A DNA stretch of 40,406 bases from Synechococcales cyanobacterium CRU_2_2 (GTDB lineage: Bacteria > Cyanobacteriota > Cyanobacteriia > PCC-9006 > JAAUQQ01), in contig JAAUOP010000031.1 in the NCBI GenBank assembly GCA_012034805.1, forward strand, positions 1 through 40,406. Direction: 5' to 3'. The notes under the pieces were generated by a model. It had not been told where the DNA came from. It did no database searches and was given only the letters and a program-made list of their open reading frames with translations. Positions 27,566 through 35,769 of the stretch are shown piece by piece (positions within the stretch are counted from its first letter, which is position 1; each line of letters opens with the position of its first letter). The translations under genes were made by a program, and so were the position numbers.

Positions 27566-28423
27566 ATGGCAATCACAGGACAGCTGGCGGAATTCTCGCT
27601 GCCTGAACTCTTCCAATTTCTGGAGCAGGGCAAAAAAACGGGGCGACTGGCGATCGAAGTCCCGCTCCCCTCGGACAACTCTAGCAACCCGCGCACTTTC
27701 TACATTTGGTTCCGCCAAGGCCGTATCGTCGCGGCCTCCAGCCGTTCCGACGGCAACGGCCTGCTGGTGTTGATGCACCGCCGAGGTTGGCTCAAGGGCG
27801 TGAGTTTGGCCGAAGTCAAGCAGTTCAACAACAGCCTCATGGTTCCGCTGGGGGTCTATCTCAAAATCCGGGACGTGCTAGAGCCCCAACAGCTCAAAGT
27901 TTTGTTCTACACCCAAGTGATGCGCCAAATCTGCGCTCTGTTTGAGCACAGCAGCGGTCGGTTTGAATTTGAGAGCAAGGCAGAAATGCCGCTGCAGGAA
28001 ATGACGGGGCAAATGATGCTGCCGACGGAAGTCACCCTCGGTGCCCTGCGGGTGCTTAAAAATTGGACAGCCCTAGACGAAAAAATGCCTGAGATCAGCT
28101 CCAGTCTCGAGAGCCTGATCGAGGGTCAACCTCATTTGCGCCTCAACCGTACCGAGTGGCAGACCTGGGAATTTACCAATGGCACCATGTCGATCAAGAA
28201 CATCGCCGAACAATTGCGCCTGCCAACGGAAGAAATTCGCCAGATCGCCTTTCGTCTGATTGTCGTGGGCTTGGCGGAGGAGGTCCCCGCCATGGCTGGG
28301 GCCTTGTCTTCGCGCGGCGACGGAGCAACATCTGGCACCCCTGATGTGAATCCACCCACCCAAGAGTTCCTGAAGGCCCTCGTGCAATACCTAAAAGACA
28401 ATGCCCCCCAGGCCATTGAATAA
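27566..28423 (+). CDS. DUF4388 (PATAN-type) domain protein
   Basis: A 285-residue protein. The N-terminal DUF4388 domain (MAITGQLAEFSLPELFQFLE, then KKTGRLAIEV and FYIWFRQGRIVAASS) is the PATAN-type regulatory fold found in PatA-like response regulators. The C-terminal half is helical, with an EIRQIAFRLIVVGLAEEVP stretch resembling a winged-helix-type end. It probably works with the roadblock protein and GTPase upstream in signal output (inference from context). The stop codon lies inside a 19-base tandem repeat. Confidence 0.8.
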   Translation: MAITGQLAEFSLPELFQFLEQGKKTGRLAIEVPLPSDNSSNPRTFYIWFRQGRIVAASSRSDGNGLLVLMHRRGWLKGVSLAEVKQFNNSLMVPLGVYLKIRDVLEPQQLKVLFYTQVMRQICALFEHSSGRFEFESKAEMPLQEMTGQMMLPTEVTLGALRVLKNWTALDEKMPEISSSLESLIEGQPHLRLNRTEWQTWEFTNGTMSIKNIAEQLRLPTEEIRQIAFRLIVVGLAEEVPAMAGALSSRGDGATSGTPDVNPPTQEFLKALVQYLKDNAPQAIE

Positions 28424-28503
28424 AGGCCAGGTCATTCAATAAAGGCCAGGTCATTCAATAAAGGCCAGGTCATTCAATAAAGGCCAGGTCATTGAATAAA
28501 GGC
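28419..28503. repeat. 19-bp tandem repeat, about 4.5 copies, overlapping a stop codon
   Basis: AATAAAGGCCAGGTCATTC begins at 28419, 28438, 28457 and 28476 (the last copy ends in G), with a partial copy at 28495. The first copy carries the stop of the DUF4388 gene. There are no spacers, so it is not CRISPR. Confidence 0.95.
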
Positions 28504-28578
28504 GCTGATTGAGGAAATGCTCTCGTTGGGGATGCCGAGCTGATGTTCGCTAGTGCATGCGTCTTTGGGCGATGCGTT

Positions 28579-29616
28579 TCAAATTTTTCTTCTTGCGGAG
28601 TAGCTTGCGGCCCGTTTTTGGGTCAGCTTCGGTTGATAGCCCCTAAAGGAGGCGATCGCCTCACTCGCTGCGGTTGCCACGGTCACATCTGGATCTTGCA
28701 AAGCCTGGCGCAAGAAGGGCAGTGCTCGAGGAGTGCGCAGCTTGCCGAGAGCCGCGATCGCCTCCCGTCGCAAGTCTGGATCTGCATTGGTCGAGAGTTG
28801 GCCCAGGGATTGCAGCAGCTGACGCACTGCCCCAGGAGAGGTCTCAGTGGTTGCGGTTGTGTAGAGGGCGATCGCCTCAGCCTTTGTGGTGGATAGCTCA
28901 GCATCAGCGAGATTAGGCTCAAGCAGTTCTGGCTCAAGTAGTTCTGGCTCGAGCGGTTCTGGCTCGGATATCTCTTCTGCATCAAGCCGTTCAACACTCA
29001 CCTCTGGGACAGCCGCCGCCGCTTCCGCATCAACCTCTACAATCTCAACTGCTTCGACAGGCACCGCTCGGGATTGAGGCTCGGATGACCCAATCGGCCT
29101 GTCATCCTCAAACTTGTCATCCTTAAACTTGTCATCCTCAAACTGAACTTCTTCGCTTGCCTCACCCCAGGGATCTAAGATACGGCCCGATGGAGAGGAA
29201 GGGGTTTGCGCGTCTGTTGGCGGTGTGGGCTTCGGTGGTGGCGTTGTCTTGGGGCCGTTGAGGGGAATGGAAGCCGCAGGCGAAGCACCCAAGACAGAAC
29301 CAGGGTGGCGTAGGGCAGCTTCCCTCGCGAGAATAACTTCGGCCTGGGCTTCCGCGAGTTCACCCTTGAGCTTGGCAATTTCTGCAATGCCACTCACCCG
29401 CTGATTGGTCAGATGCTTGACCTCATCCTCCCTTCCACCCGGCACCTGACCTTGCAACCGGTCGGCAAAGGCCAACTCCATGTCCCGAGCATCTCGCTGA
29501 AGGCATTCAATCTGCTTGGATCGCTCCGCCAGCTGGCTCGCTAACCCAAGATAGGTCGCCACCGCACCCACCAGGATGCCAATAACGATGCCAATAACAA
29601 TGCCAAGCAATAACAT
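28579..29616 (-). CDS. Membrane-anchored coiled-coil/HEAT-repeat protein
   Basis: A 345-residue protein. A strong N-terminal membrane helix (LLLGIVIGIVIGILVGAVAT) is followed by a coiled coil (about 30-95), an acidic Pro/Glu-rich linker, and C-terminal HEAT/PBS-lyase-type repeats (DPDLRREAIAALGKLRTPRA, then DPDVTVATAASEAIASF). HEAT repeats bind proteins; in cyanobacteria such modules also occur in phycobilin lyases, but no lyase features are seen. I start at ATG 29616, with a GAGG site 8 bases upstream; a GTG at 29694 would add 26 residues. The linker includes EPELLEPELLEPN, coded by a 15-base repeat. Confidence 0.65.
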   Translation of the reverse strand: MLLLGIVIGIVIGILVGAVATYLGLASQLAERSKQIECLQRDARDMELAFADRLQGQVPGGREDEVKHLTNQRVSGIAEIAKLKGELAEAQAEVILAREAALRHPGSVLGASPAASIPLNGPKTTPPPKPTPPTDAQTPSSPSGRILDPWGEASEEVQFEDDKFKDDKFEDDRPIGSSEPQSRAVPVEAVEIVEVDAEAAAAVPEVSVERLDAEEISEPEPLEPELLEPELLEPNLADAELSTTKAEAIALYTTATTETSPGAVRQLLQSLGQLSTNADPDLRREAIAALGKLRTPRALPFLRQALQDPDVTVATAASEAIASFRGYQPKLTQKRAASYSARRKI

Positions 29617-29699
29617 GACCGACGCCTCTGCCAACAGATTTGTGCTGATCCTAGCAATCAACTCGGCGTAATCGACGAAGAGAGTAGAAAACACACGCT

Positions 29700-29733
29700 A
29701 AAAAAAAGCCCCTGAATCTTGATATTCGGAGGC
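29700..29733 (-). terminator. Intrinsic terminator of psaL
   Basis: On the minus strand, GCCTCCGAAT-ATCAAG-ATTCAGGGGC forms a 10-base stem with one mismatch and one G-T pair, followed by eight T. It lies 35 bases after the psaL stop. Confidence 0.85.
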
Positions 29734-29768
29734 CCTTAAGATTTACTCACTTCAAGTCAAACTTGTAT

Positions 29769-30254
29769 TTACGAAGACCAAACGCCACTGGCCAGACTCT
29801 GTAGCGGCGCAAGGTGGGGGGTTTGGCAAAGGAAGTAGGCGAAGAATGCCCCACCGCAGCCACCCAGCAAGAATCCACCGGCGAACTCGCTCCAGTCTTC
29901 GCGCGTGAAGGCTGGCGGCTCAGGGGTTGTCACTGTGGCCATGGGCTTGGCATCGGTGACGGCGGCGTAGAGGGAAAGGGCAACGGTCAAAATCATCACG
30001 AAGCCAACCGTGGCCAAAATGCCTGCGGTAGGCGCGACGTCCGTGGCACGCAAGGGGCCTAGCAGCGCCAAGGGGCCGTACAGGAAGTAGCCGTGGGCCA
30101 TGCCCACTTCAAGTCCGCGACGGTTGGGAGAAAGTCCCTTGCGATAGGCGGGTAGATTTTGGATGAACGCTTTTGAAAAACCGGAAGAATTCAGCGGGGT
30201 GGCCAGATTGCCCACTTGGGGGTCTCCGGGATGTGTCACTGCATCAAATTGCAT
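29769..30254 (-). CDS. psaL: Photosystem I reaction centre subunit XI
   Basis: A 161-residue thylakoid membrane protein. PsaL hallmarks: VTHPGDPQVGNLATPLNSS at the N-terminus, LPAYRKGLSPNRRGLEVGMA, HGYFLYGP, then three membrane helices and a short C-terminus. It is central to photosystem I trimer or tetramer formation and binds chlorophylls near PsaI. Start ATG 30254 has AGAGG ten bases upstream. It is divergent from psaI, with 177 bases between them, and has its own terminator. Confidence 0.97.
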   Translation of the reverse strand: MQFDAVTHPGDPQVGNLATPLNSSGFSKAFIQNLPAYRKGLSPNRRGLEVGMAHGYFLYGPLALLGPLRATDVAPTAGILATVGFVMILTVALSLYAAVTDAKPMATVTTPEPPAFTREDWSEFAGGFLLGGCGGAFFAYFLCQTPHLAPLQSLASGVWSS

Positions 30255-30431
30255 TCGCTAATGACCTCTTAAAATATGTCGAAAAGTTAGAAAAACCCTA
30301 TGTGCAGCCTAAGGGAAAGCGATTTCTTTGTTCATTCATTGTTAAGAATCTTTATACCAAGGGCATTGTTCGGAGCTTCGCAGTAGGATTTTCGGTAGTC
30401 AAGTCGTCATTTTAGGGAACCTGAATAACCC
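30255..30431. promoter_or_regulatory. Divergent psaL-psaI promoter region
   Basis: The 177-base region must carry promoters in both directions. It is AT-rich near the psaL side. I cannot assign specific -10 boxes or a light-response operator with confidence. Confidence 0.5.
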
Positions 30432-30533
30432 ATGAGCGCTTCCTTTCTGCCTGCGATTTTTGTTCCTTTGAGTGCGATCGCCGCCTTTGTTGCGATGGGT
30501 CTTTTCTTCCTCTATGTGGAAGCAGACGCCTAG
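30432..30533 (+). CDS. psaI: Photosystem I reaction centre subunit VIII
   Basis: A 33-residue protein too short for standard gene tracks. It is a single membrane helix: MSASFLPAIFVPLSAIAAFV followed by AMGLFFLYVEADA. The SFLP...VPL start and LFFLYVE end match PsaI, which is usually 38-40 residues. It stabilises PsaL in the photosystem I complex. Close divergent pairing with psaL supports the call. Confidence 0.93.
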   Translation: MSASFLPAIFVPLSAIAAFVAMGLFFLYVEADA

Positions 30534-30556
30534 GTTGTGGCAGGTTCGCAAGATTA

Positions 30557-30623
30557 ATTCGCAAGATTGAATTTACAAGATTAAATCTGCAAGATTTAAT
30601 GTACAAAATTCAATCTTGCGAAT
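30557..30623. repeat. Long nested hairpin downstream of psaI
   Basis: An outer perfect 18-bp pair (30557-30574 with 30606-30623, ATTCGCAAGATTGAATTT and its complement) encloses an inner 9-bp hairpin (30580-30588 with 30592-30600). It begins 23 bases after the psaI stop. It may terminate or stabilise the psaI mRNA, or be a small mobile palindrome. Confidence 0.85.
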
Positions 30624-30715
30624 CGGATTTCTTAAGCGTCAAGTGATTTGGCGTTGGTTTTATTTGAGTTGATTTTGTTTGAGTTAAGTGTGTTTGAGTT
30701 GAGTGTGTTTCAAGG

Positions 30716-30759
30716 TTGCGGTTTGCTTTCGCGATGTTTGCGGTTTGCTTTCGCGATGT
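30716..30759. repeat. 22-bp tandem duplication with flanking GTTTGAGTT repeats
   Basis: TTGCGGTTTGCTTTCGCGATGT occurs twice exactly, at 30716 and 30738. Just left, 30650-30710 contains several GTTTGAGTT/GAGTTGA units. The stretch 30534-30829 otherwise has no gene. Confidence 0.85.
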
Positions 30760-30829
30760 TTGATGGGGTGAGGCCGTTTTGGGGTAATTTTTGGGCTGAT
30801 TCCTGAGAATGTTTTGAATCTGGCAAACC

Positions 30830-31177
30830 ATGGCAAAAGCAAAAAAGAAGAACGCCACCGGTGACGCCACCGTTTACCGCGAGTTTGGCACATCCGAAAA
30901 AGCCCTTGAACGGCCCATCCAAGAGCCGTCTCCCCAGGAGCAGGATCTGCGCATTCAGCTATCGCGCAAGGGGCGAGGCGGCAAGACTGTAACGATTATT
31001 TCCGGATTTCAGCTCCAGCCAGAGACCCTCAAAACGCTACTCAAAGCCCTCAAAGCCCAGTGTGGCACGGGCGGCAGCGCCAAAGAAAACACCCTGGAAA
31101 TCCAGGGTGAGCATCGAGAAAAACTGTTGGCAGCGCTTACTCAGCTAGGCTATCGCGCGAAGTTGAGCGGCGGTTAG
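30830..31177 (+). CDS. SUI1/YciH-family translation initiation factor-like protein
   Basis: A 115-residue protein. After a basic start (MAKAKKKN) and a linker, the SUI1/eIF1 domain spans about 45-113 with RIQLSRKGRGGKTVTIISGF, LKTLLKALKAQCGTGGSAKE and IQGEHREKLLAALTQLGY. Bacterial YciH is linked to fidelity of start-codon selection. The 3' end overlaps the convergent LytR-type gene by 41 bases. Confidence 0.92.
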   Translation: MAKAKKKNATGDATVYREFGTSEKALERPIQEPSPQEQDLRIQLSRKGRGGKTVTIISGFQLQPETLKTLLKALKAQCGTGGSAKENTLEIQGEHREKLLAALTQLGYRAKLSGG

Positions 31178-32831
31178 CCTCGCTGAGCCAGTCCCGACCC
31201 AGCAACACCGTCACATCGGAATCCAAGTCTCCAACGCTTTCCACTACGACTTCGCCCATTCCCAGACTGCGGCGCACTGCTTTTGCTCCTTCGAGGTCGC
31301 CCTTTTGGGCCACGATCCGGGTGACGGGTAACACCTCAGACCAGTCTTCCTGGGCAAACAGAGAGCGATAGCCTTCCTCGGACAGCTGATCGAGTGCTGT
31401 GCTCAGGGCGATCGACTCTCCCGTGCTGTTCTGGATCGAAATGCGTAGGGCCGCTGGGCCATACTCCATCGGGTCGCTGCCTGCGGCGTCGTCTGTGTTG
31501 CGCCGCGATCGCCCCACTTGAAGACCATCCTCGTCAGCGCGATAGTCGCTGGTTTCATAGTTGCGGCTGTCGCCACCAACCCCCTCAAGCCCTTCATCCA
31601 AAGACGTATCCCCTGCGTAGGTCTGCCGGTTGGGTCTGCGCGCCAAGCTGGAGACACCCAAATATTGCGTGGTGATTTGCTCCAGCTTTTCGTAGTCCGG
31701 CAGCCAGAAACTCGCTTGGTACTCCTCTGGGCTGCTGAAACTGCCGGGCACCATGAGCATTTGTACATCGCTGCGCTGGGTGCGGCTGGCAAAGTTAACC
31801 AGGGCAAAGAGTTCTTCGACGGAGAGATTCGTGTCGATGTGCGATCGCACAATCTTCAACACCTTCGGCAGCCGGGTCATGCTCGTGGGGGTCAGCGCTT
31901 GCTCAATAAATGCCCGCATCAACATTTGTTGGCGCTGAACCCGGCCAATATCGCCCTTGTCATCGTAGCGAAAGCGCAAGAACTGCATTGCCTTGTCGCC
32001 ATCGAGGTGCTGCTGCCCCTGCTTCAAGTTGATGTAGAGGTGTTGGCTGTCGTCCTGATATTTCATGTCGTGGGGGACATAGACTTCAACACCGCCCAGG
32101 GCGTCAATGAGCTTTTCGATCGCCTGAACATTCACACGCACATAGCGATCGATTCCCACACCATTGAGTAAATCGCTGACCGTCTGGGCAGCCAACGCTG
32201 GCCCCCCCTCCAGGTTAGCCTCGTTAATCTTGGCCTCGCCAAACCCCGGCACGTTGGTACGGGTATCGCGGGGAATGGACAACAGTGAGAGCTTTTGTTG
32301 CCGGGGGTCAAACCGCAACAGCAGTATGGCGTCACTGAGCCCTTCAAAGGAATTGACCATAGCGTGGTACCCCAGTTCCTTGGAGGTCTCAGCTTCGGAA
32401 TCGAGATCCGAGGTCAACACCTTGGTACCCAGGAGCAAAATATTTACGGGGCGGTTGAGTTGCGGCAAGCTCAGATTCGACCCCGAGGCGATCGACCCAT
32501 CCCCATTCTGATTAAAAATAGCCGCCTCTTGGGCGGTGAGCTTGCTCTGGAGCAACGGCGTACTCGAGAGCGACACTGCTAGCAAAGCGCCGGCTGTTCC
32601 TGAAATCAGGGATGCAGCGGCCAGAGCAATGGTGATGGCCATCCAGGGCACCCGTTGTTTTTTACGAGGTACGCCCCGTTTTTGCCCAGGCTTTGGCCCA
32701 GACTTGAGCCCAGACCTAAGCTCGCGTTTTGGCCCAGGACGCCCAGAGGGATTCCCCATGGCTGGCCCAACCGATCCAGGACGTCGCCCCACGTTCTTCT
32801 TCACGGATACAGATTTCCTCACACCTTTCAT
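31137..32831 (-). CDS. LytR-CpsA-Psr family protein with LytR_C domain
   Basis: A 564-residue type II membrane protein: a basic, Gly/Pro/Lys-rich cytoplasmic tail (1-60), one membrane helix (about 63-88), the LCP catalytic domain (about 125-300; NILLLGTKVL, SDAILLLRFDP, LLSIPRDTRTNVPGFG with the conserved Arg-Asp-Thr-Arg, KINEANLEGG, QFLRFRYDDKGDIGRVQRQQ), a Gly/Asp-rich linker, and a C-terminal LytR_C domain (about 460-555). LCP enzymes transfer lipid-linked glycans onto cell-wall peptidoglycan or related acceptors. It follows a small membrane-protein gene by 11 bases. Confidence 0.93.
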   Translation of the reverse strand: MKGVRKSVSVKKNVGRRPGSVGPAMGNPSGRPGPKRELRSGLKSGPKPGQKRGVPRKKQRVPWMAITIALAAASLISGTAGALLAVSLSSTPLLQSKLTAQEAAIFNQNGDGSIASGSNLSLPQLNRPVNILLLGTKVLTSDLDSEAETSKELGYHAMVNSFEGLSDAILLLRFDPRQQKLSLLSIPRDTRTNVPGFGEAKINEANLEGGPALAAQTVSDLLNGVGIDRYVRVNVQAIEKLIDALGGVEVYVPHDMKYQDDSQHLYINLKQGQQHLDGDKAMQFLRFRYDDKGDIGRVQRQQMLMRAFIEQALTPTSMTRLPKVLKIVRSHIDTNLSVEELFALVNFASRTQRSDVQMLMVPGSFSSPEEYQASFWLPDYEKLEQITTQYLGVSSLARRPNRQTYAGDTSLDEGLEGVGGDSRNYETSDYRADEDGLQVGRSRRNTDDAAGSDPMEYGPAALRISIQNSTGESIALSTALDQLSEEGYRSLFAQEDWSEVLPVTRIVAQKGDLEGAKAVRRSLGMGEVVVESVGDLDSDVTVLLGRDWLSEANRRSTSRDSLAE

Positions 32832-32842
32832 CTCGATACGTT

Positions 32843-33244
32843 TTAGGGCAATCGCTTCCCGAGGTTGCTAAGACCGGGCAACCACAGCCGTTTCCGACGC
32901 CACAGCTGCACCATCAGCCAGAAGTTAACCAGAAAGTAGCCGGAGGTTAACATGCTACTCAAGATCATGGCCACTAGGGCCGGGGTTTCGGTGACCTGTC
33001 CGCCAACCCCCAAAAGGGAGAGACCGATCACCCAAGCCAAGGACAAAGTAACAGCTAATCGGCTGACAGATTGCTCCCGGCGATCTTTCGTCTGGCGATC
33101 GCCAGGGGGGCGATCTCTCGTCTGGCGATACAGACTGAGCAAGGCCGGAAAGAAACCCACTACCGGAACGAGATACAAAAACAGTCGAAGCCGCTGTTGT
33201 TCGCTCCGCTCTGGCGTCACCTCGGGGGAAGCTGGGGAAGTCAT
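32843..33244 (-). CDS. Small membrane protein upstream of the LCP gene
   Basis: A 133-residue protein with three or four hydrophobic segments (LFLYLVPVVGFFPALLSLY, LAVTLSLAWVIGLSLLGVGG, LSSMLTSGYFLVNFWLMVQL) and a basic loop rich in Arg/Asp. It begins at ATG 33244 and ends 11 bases before the LytR-type gene, so it is probably in one operon and may assist it. The family is not identified. Confidence 0.65.
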   Translation of the reverse strand: MTSPASPEVTPERSEQQRLRLFLYLVPVVGFFPALLSLYRQTRDRPPGDRQTKDRREQSVSRLAVTLSLAWVIGLSLLGVGGQVTETPALVAMILSSMLTSGYFLVNFWLMVQLWRRKRLWLPGLSNLGKRLP

Positions 33245-33592
33245 GATTTTTCAGGTCTGGTGCTGGAGATCTGACACGGTTATGGCATGTGCCGCTCAAG
33301 TTCGCCTTGCTCAAGTTCGCCTTGCTCAAGTTCGCCTTGCTCAAGTTCGCCTTGGCCAAGTTTGCCCTGGTCAGGCTTACCCTGATCGGGTTTGTACTGC
33401 TGGCTTTGCTTATAAACTAATTTTCTGTTGGCTGTCTAGTGATATCCCTCTCTTCAAATGAAAGGAATATAACCCCTAGACTTTTGCAAGAATTCCGTCT
33501 AGTCGGAGAGAGGCGATGGGTTCTGCCAAGCTCCGAAGGATCGCCGATCACCGCACAAATTCAGTTCGATGATCTGAGGCTGAGGGAAGGGC
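33245..33592. other. Intergenic region with 15-bp repeats
   Basis: No gene is supported. The left part is the 15-base repeat array (separate entry). The remainder, 33371-33592, shows no recognisable element. Confidence 0.45.
33294..33370. repeat. 15-bp tandem repeat, four exact plus degenerate copies
   Basis: GCTCAAGTTCGCCTT is repeated exactly four times from 33294 to 33353. Degenerate copies then continue past 33370 (GGCCAAGTTTGCCCT and similar). The period is five codons; read on the minus strand it gives A-N-L-S-K or E-L-E-Q-G pentads, but no supported protein contains it. Confidence 0.9.
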
Positions 33593-34390
33593 TTAGAGCA
33601 GGGCGCGGGCACGGGCATGGCAACGGAGATCTAGGCACTGAGGGTCGCGGGCCAGGCGCATACGACAGCGCTGAGGATCGGCGGCGAAGGCTTGCTCTAG
33701 GGCACCGCAAGCCAGCTCAACTTGCTGCCGCGCCAAGTGAACCTTGACTAGTCCCCACTGGGCTTCAAAATTGGTGGGCCGGTGATTCAGGGACGCTTGA
33801 AAACTGGCGGCAGCCCCTTCCATCTGGCCCAGGTGACTCAGCAGCAACCCCTGGTAGTTCCAGGCGTAGTAGCAGTCTGGCTTCAGCGTCAAGGTTGTCT
33901 TTAGGCTCGACAGTGCCTCGGGATATTGCTGTTGTTGGACAAAGGCGGTGGCCCGGTGATACCAAGCCTGGTGCTTGCGGGGGTTGTAGTCGATGGTTTG
34001 ATCGAAGCTTTGGATCGCCTCCCGGTAGCGCTGGAGTGAGAGCATCACCTTGCCTCGGTTATACCAGGCGCGGTAATCCTTGGGGGTCAGATGTAGCGCT
34101 TGGTCGAAGCTGTGGAGCGCACGGGTGGATTCACCCATTTGTGCCCAGACAATGCCTTGTCCTAGCCAAGCGCGGGCATAGCGAGGACGCAGATCCAGGG
34201 CGGCGGCAAAACTGGCGGCGGCTTCTTCGTATTGGCCGAGCTTTTCGAGGGTATAGCCGCGATCGCTCCAGGCCACAGGGTTGTCCGGCTCGTCTTTGAG
34301 GGACTTGTCATAGCGCTCTAGGGCTCCCTGGTGGCGGCCTAGGTAACTCAGGGCCTGCCCTTGTCGATGGATGGCTTCGGAAAACTCCAT
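33593..34390 (-). CDS. Tetratricopeptide-repeat protein
   Basis: A 265-residue protein composed of about six consecutive TPR units (for example DEPDNPVAWSDRGYTLEKLG, LRPRYARAWLGQGIVWAQMG, LTPKDYRAWYNRGKVMLSLQ). It has no signal peptide or catalytic domain. I start at ATG 34390, just before the first repeat; the frame stays open to 34561 but that part is not repeat-like. It is likely a protein-binding scaffold; partner unknown. Confidence 0.8.
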   Translation of the reverse strand: MEFSEAIHRQGQALSYLGRHQGALERYDKSLKDEPDNPVAWSDRGYTLEKLGQYEEAAASFAAALDLRPRYARAWLGQGIVWAQMGESTRALHSFDQALHLTPKDYRAWYNRGKVMLSLQRYREAIQSFDQTIDYNPRKHQAWYHRATAFVQQQQYPEALSSLKTTLTLKPDCYYAWNYQGLLLSHLGQMEGAAASFQASLNHRPTNFEAQWGLVKVHLARQQVELACGALEQAFAADPQRCRMRLARDPQCLDLRCHARARALL

Positions 34391-34696
34391 GGACGTGGCG
34401 CAAGAATCTAGCTCACCTGAATCAACCAGTTGAGCGTGCTGAGTGAGAGCATTCCGAGTCAAACGATTTCGAAGATGCACAGTGAATACCGCAGTAAACG
34501 TTGCCGAGACCGATCGCGTTGCTTGAGACCTATGAGCCAAATTATAGAAATAGAGGCTCAAGTCTGTGGGAAAGGTTCAGCAAAATGGCTTGATTTTCTT
34601 GTCAGCTTCAAACGAGAGGGCTGTTTTGTTTCGGTTTGTTCAAAAATTCTCTGGGATGGTGGAATTGATGCAGCGCTTTAGGTCTGAGGGGCTTGC

Positions 34697-35769
34697 TTAG
34701 GGCTTATTCAGGGCGTTTGCCCAGGCGATCGCAGCAGCCATGCTGGAGGCGTTGGCAGTGCCCTTTCCTGCAATCTCAAAGGCCGTGCCGTGGTCGGGGG
34801 AGGTGCGGATGAAAGGCAGGCCAAGGGTGGCATTAACGGCGCAATCAAAGGCCATCAGTTTGACCGGAATCAGCCCTTGGTCGTGGTAGAGCGCCAAGTA
34901 GGCATCGTGGCCATCTGCTGCTCTATGAGCTGCTGCTCCAGGGGCTGCTGCTCCAGAGGTTGCTGCCCCAGGGCTCCCAAACCAAGCTTGACCCGGTGCG
35001 ACCCAGAGGGTGTCGGGAGGAATTGGGCCATCAAGCTGGGCCTGGGAAAATTGCAGGCGGGCCTGCTGGAGCCAGTCGAGCATCCAGTCCTGTTCCTCGG
35101 TGCCGATTTGGCCTTGCTCGCCGCTGTGGGGGTTGAGACCAGCGATCGCCACCCGAGGCCGCGCCAGTCCACAATCCTTCTGTAAAAACCGCAACAAGAG
35201 CCCCAGCTTTTGGCTCATCAGCGCTGGGGTCAGGGTCAGGGCCACCTGCGCAAGGGGAATGTGGGTGGTGGCCAGCAGCGTCCGGAGGACCCAGCGGGTG
35301 TGGGGCGATCGCCCAAAAATCATGCCAAAATCCGCCACGCCCGCCCGCTCTGCCAGTCGTTCGGTTTGGCCGGGATAGAAATGACCGGCTGCTTTCCAGG
35401 CGGATTTGGCAATGGGCGCGGTGACCACGGCCTGGGCTCGGCGGCCCGGATCGGATTCTAGAGCCAGGTCGATGGCCCGGTTGAGTGCGGCAAAGCTGGC
35501 GGCACCGCTGGCGGCGCTGCCTTGGCCCAAGGTGATGGCCCCTTCGGTGGGGACGTCAATCCAGTCAAAAGCGCTGGGGTCGGCCACAGTCTGGCCCTGG
35601 ACTCGCAGCCGCTGATAGGTCTCTTTGAGGGTGTTGATGCTGCCGACGAGGGTGATGCGGCTCTCCAACCGGGCTTCGGGGTGGGCCAGGGCCTTGAGGG
35701 TGACTTCGGGGCCAATGCCAGCGGGGTCTCCGAGGCGATCGCCACATGGGGCTTCGGGAATTCAGACAT
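34697..35769 (-). CDS. pdxA: 4-hydroxythreonine-4-phosphate dehydrogenase (one frameshift)
   Basis: Oxidises 4-phosphohydroxy-L-threonine; PdxJ then joins the product with DXP to make pyridoxine 5'-phosphate. Visible: [52 protein letters not shown], and [14 protein letters not shown] with metal-binding His. The start, [11 protein letters not shown] at 35769, is in a different frame. Adding one base beside GCGATCGC at 35734-35742 joins it to [20 protein letters not shown], the conserved opening, and gives 357 residues. An Ala/Gly-rich insert ([20 protein letters not shown], coded by GCTGCTCCAG-type repeats at 34920-34975) interrupts an otherwise conserved region. Confidence 0.92.

Noticed and set aside
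28419-28503. Possible CRISPR array
   Set aside because: The 19-base units are directly adjacent, with no spacers and no cas genes.
33294-33370. Possible CRISPR array or intact pentapeptide-repeat gene
   Set aside because: It has no spacers, a 15-base period, and no open gene with a start codon containing the repeats.
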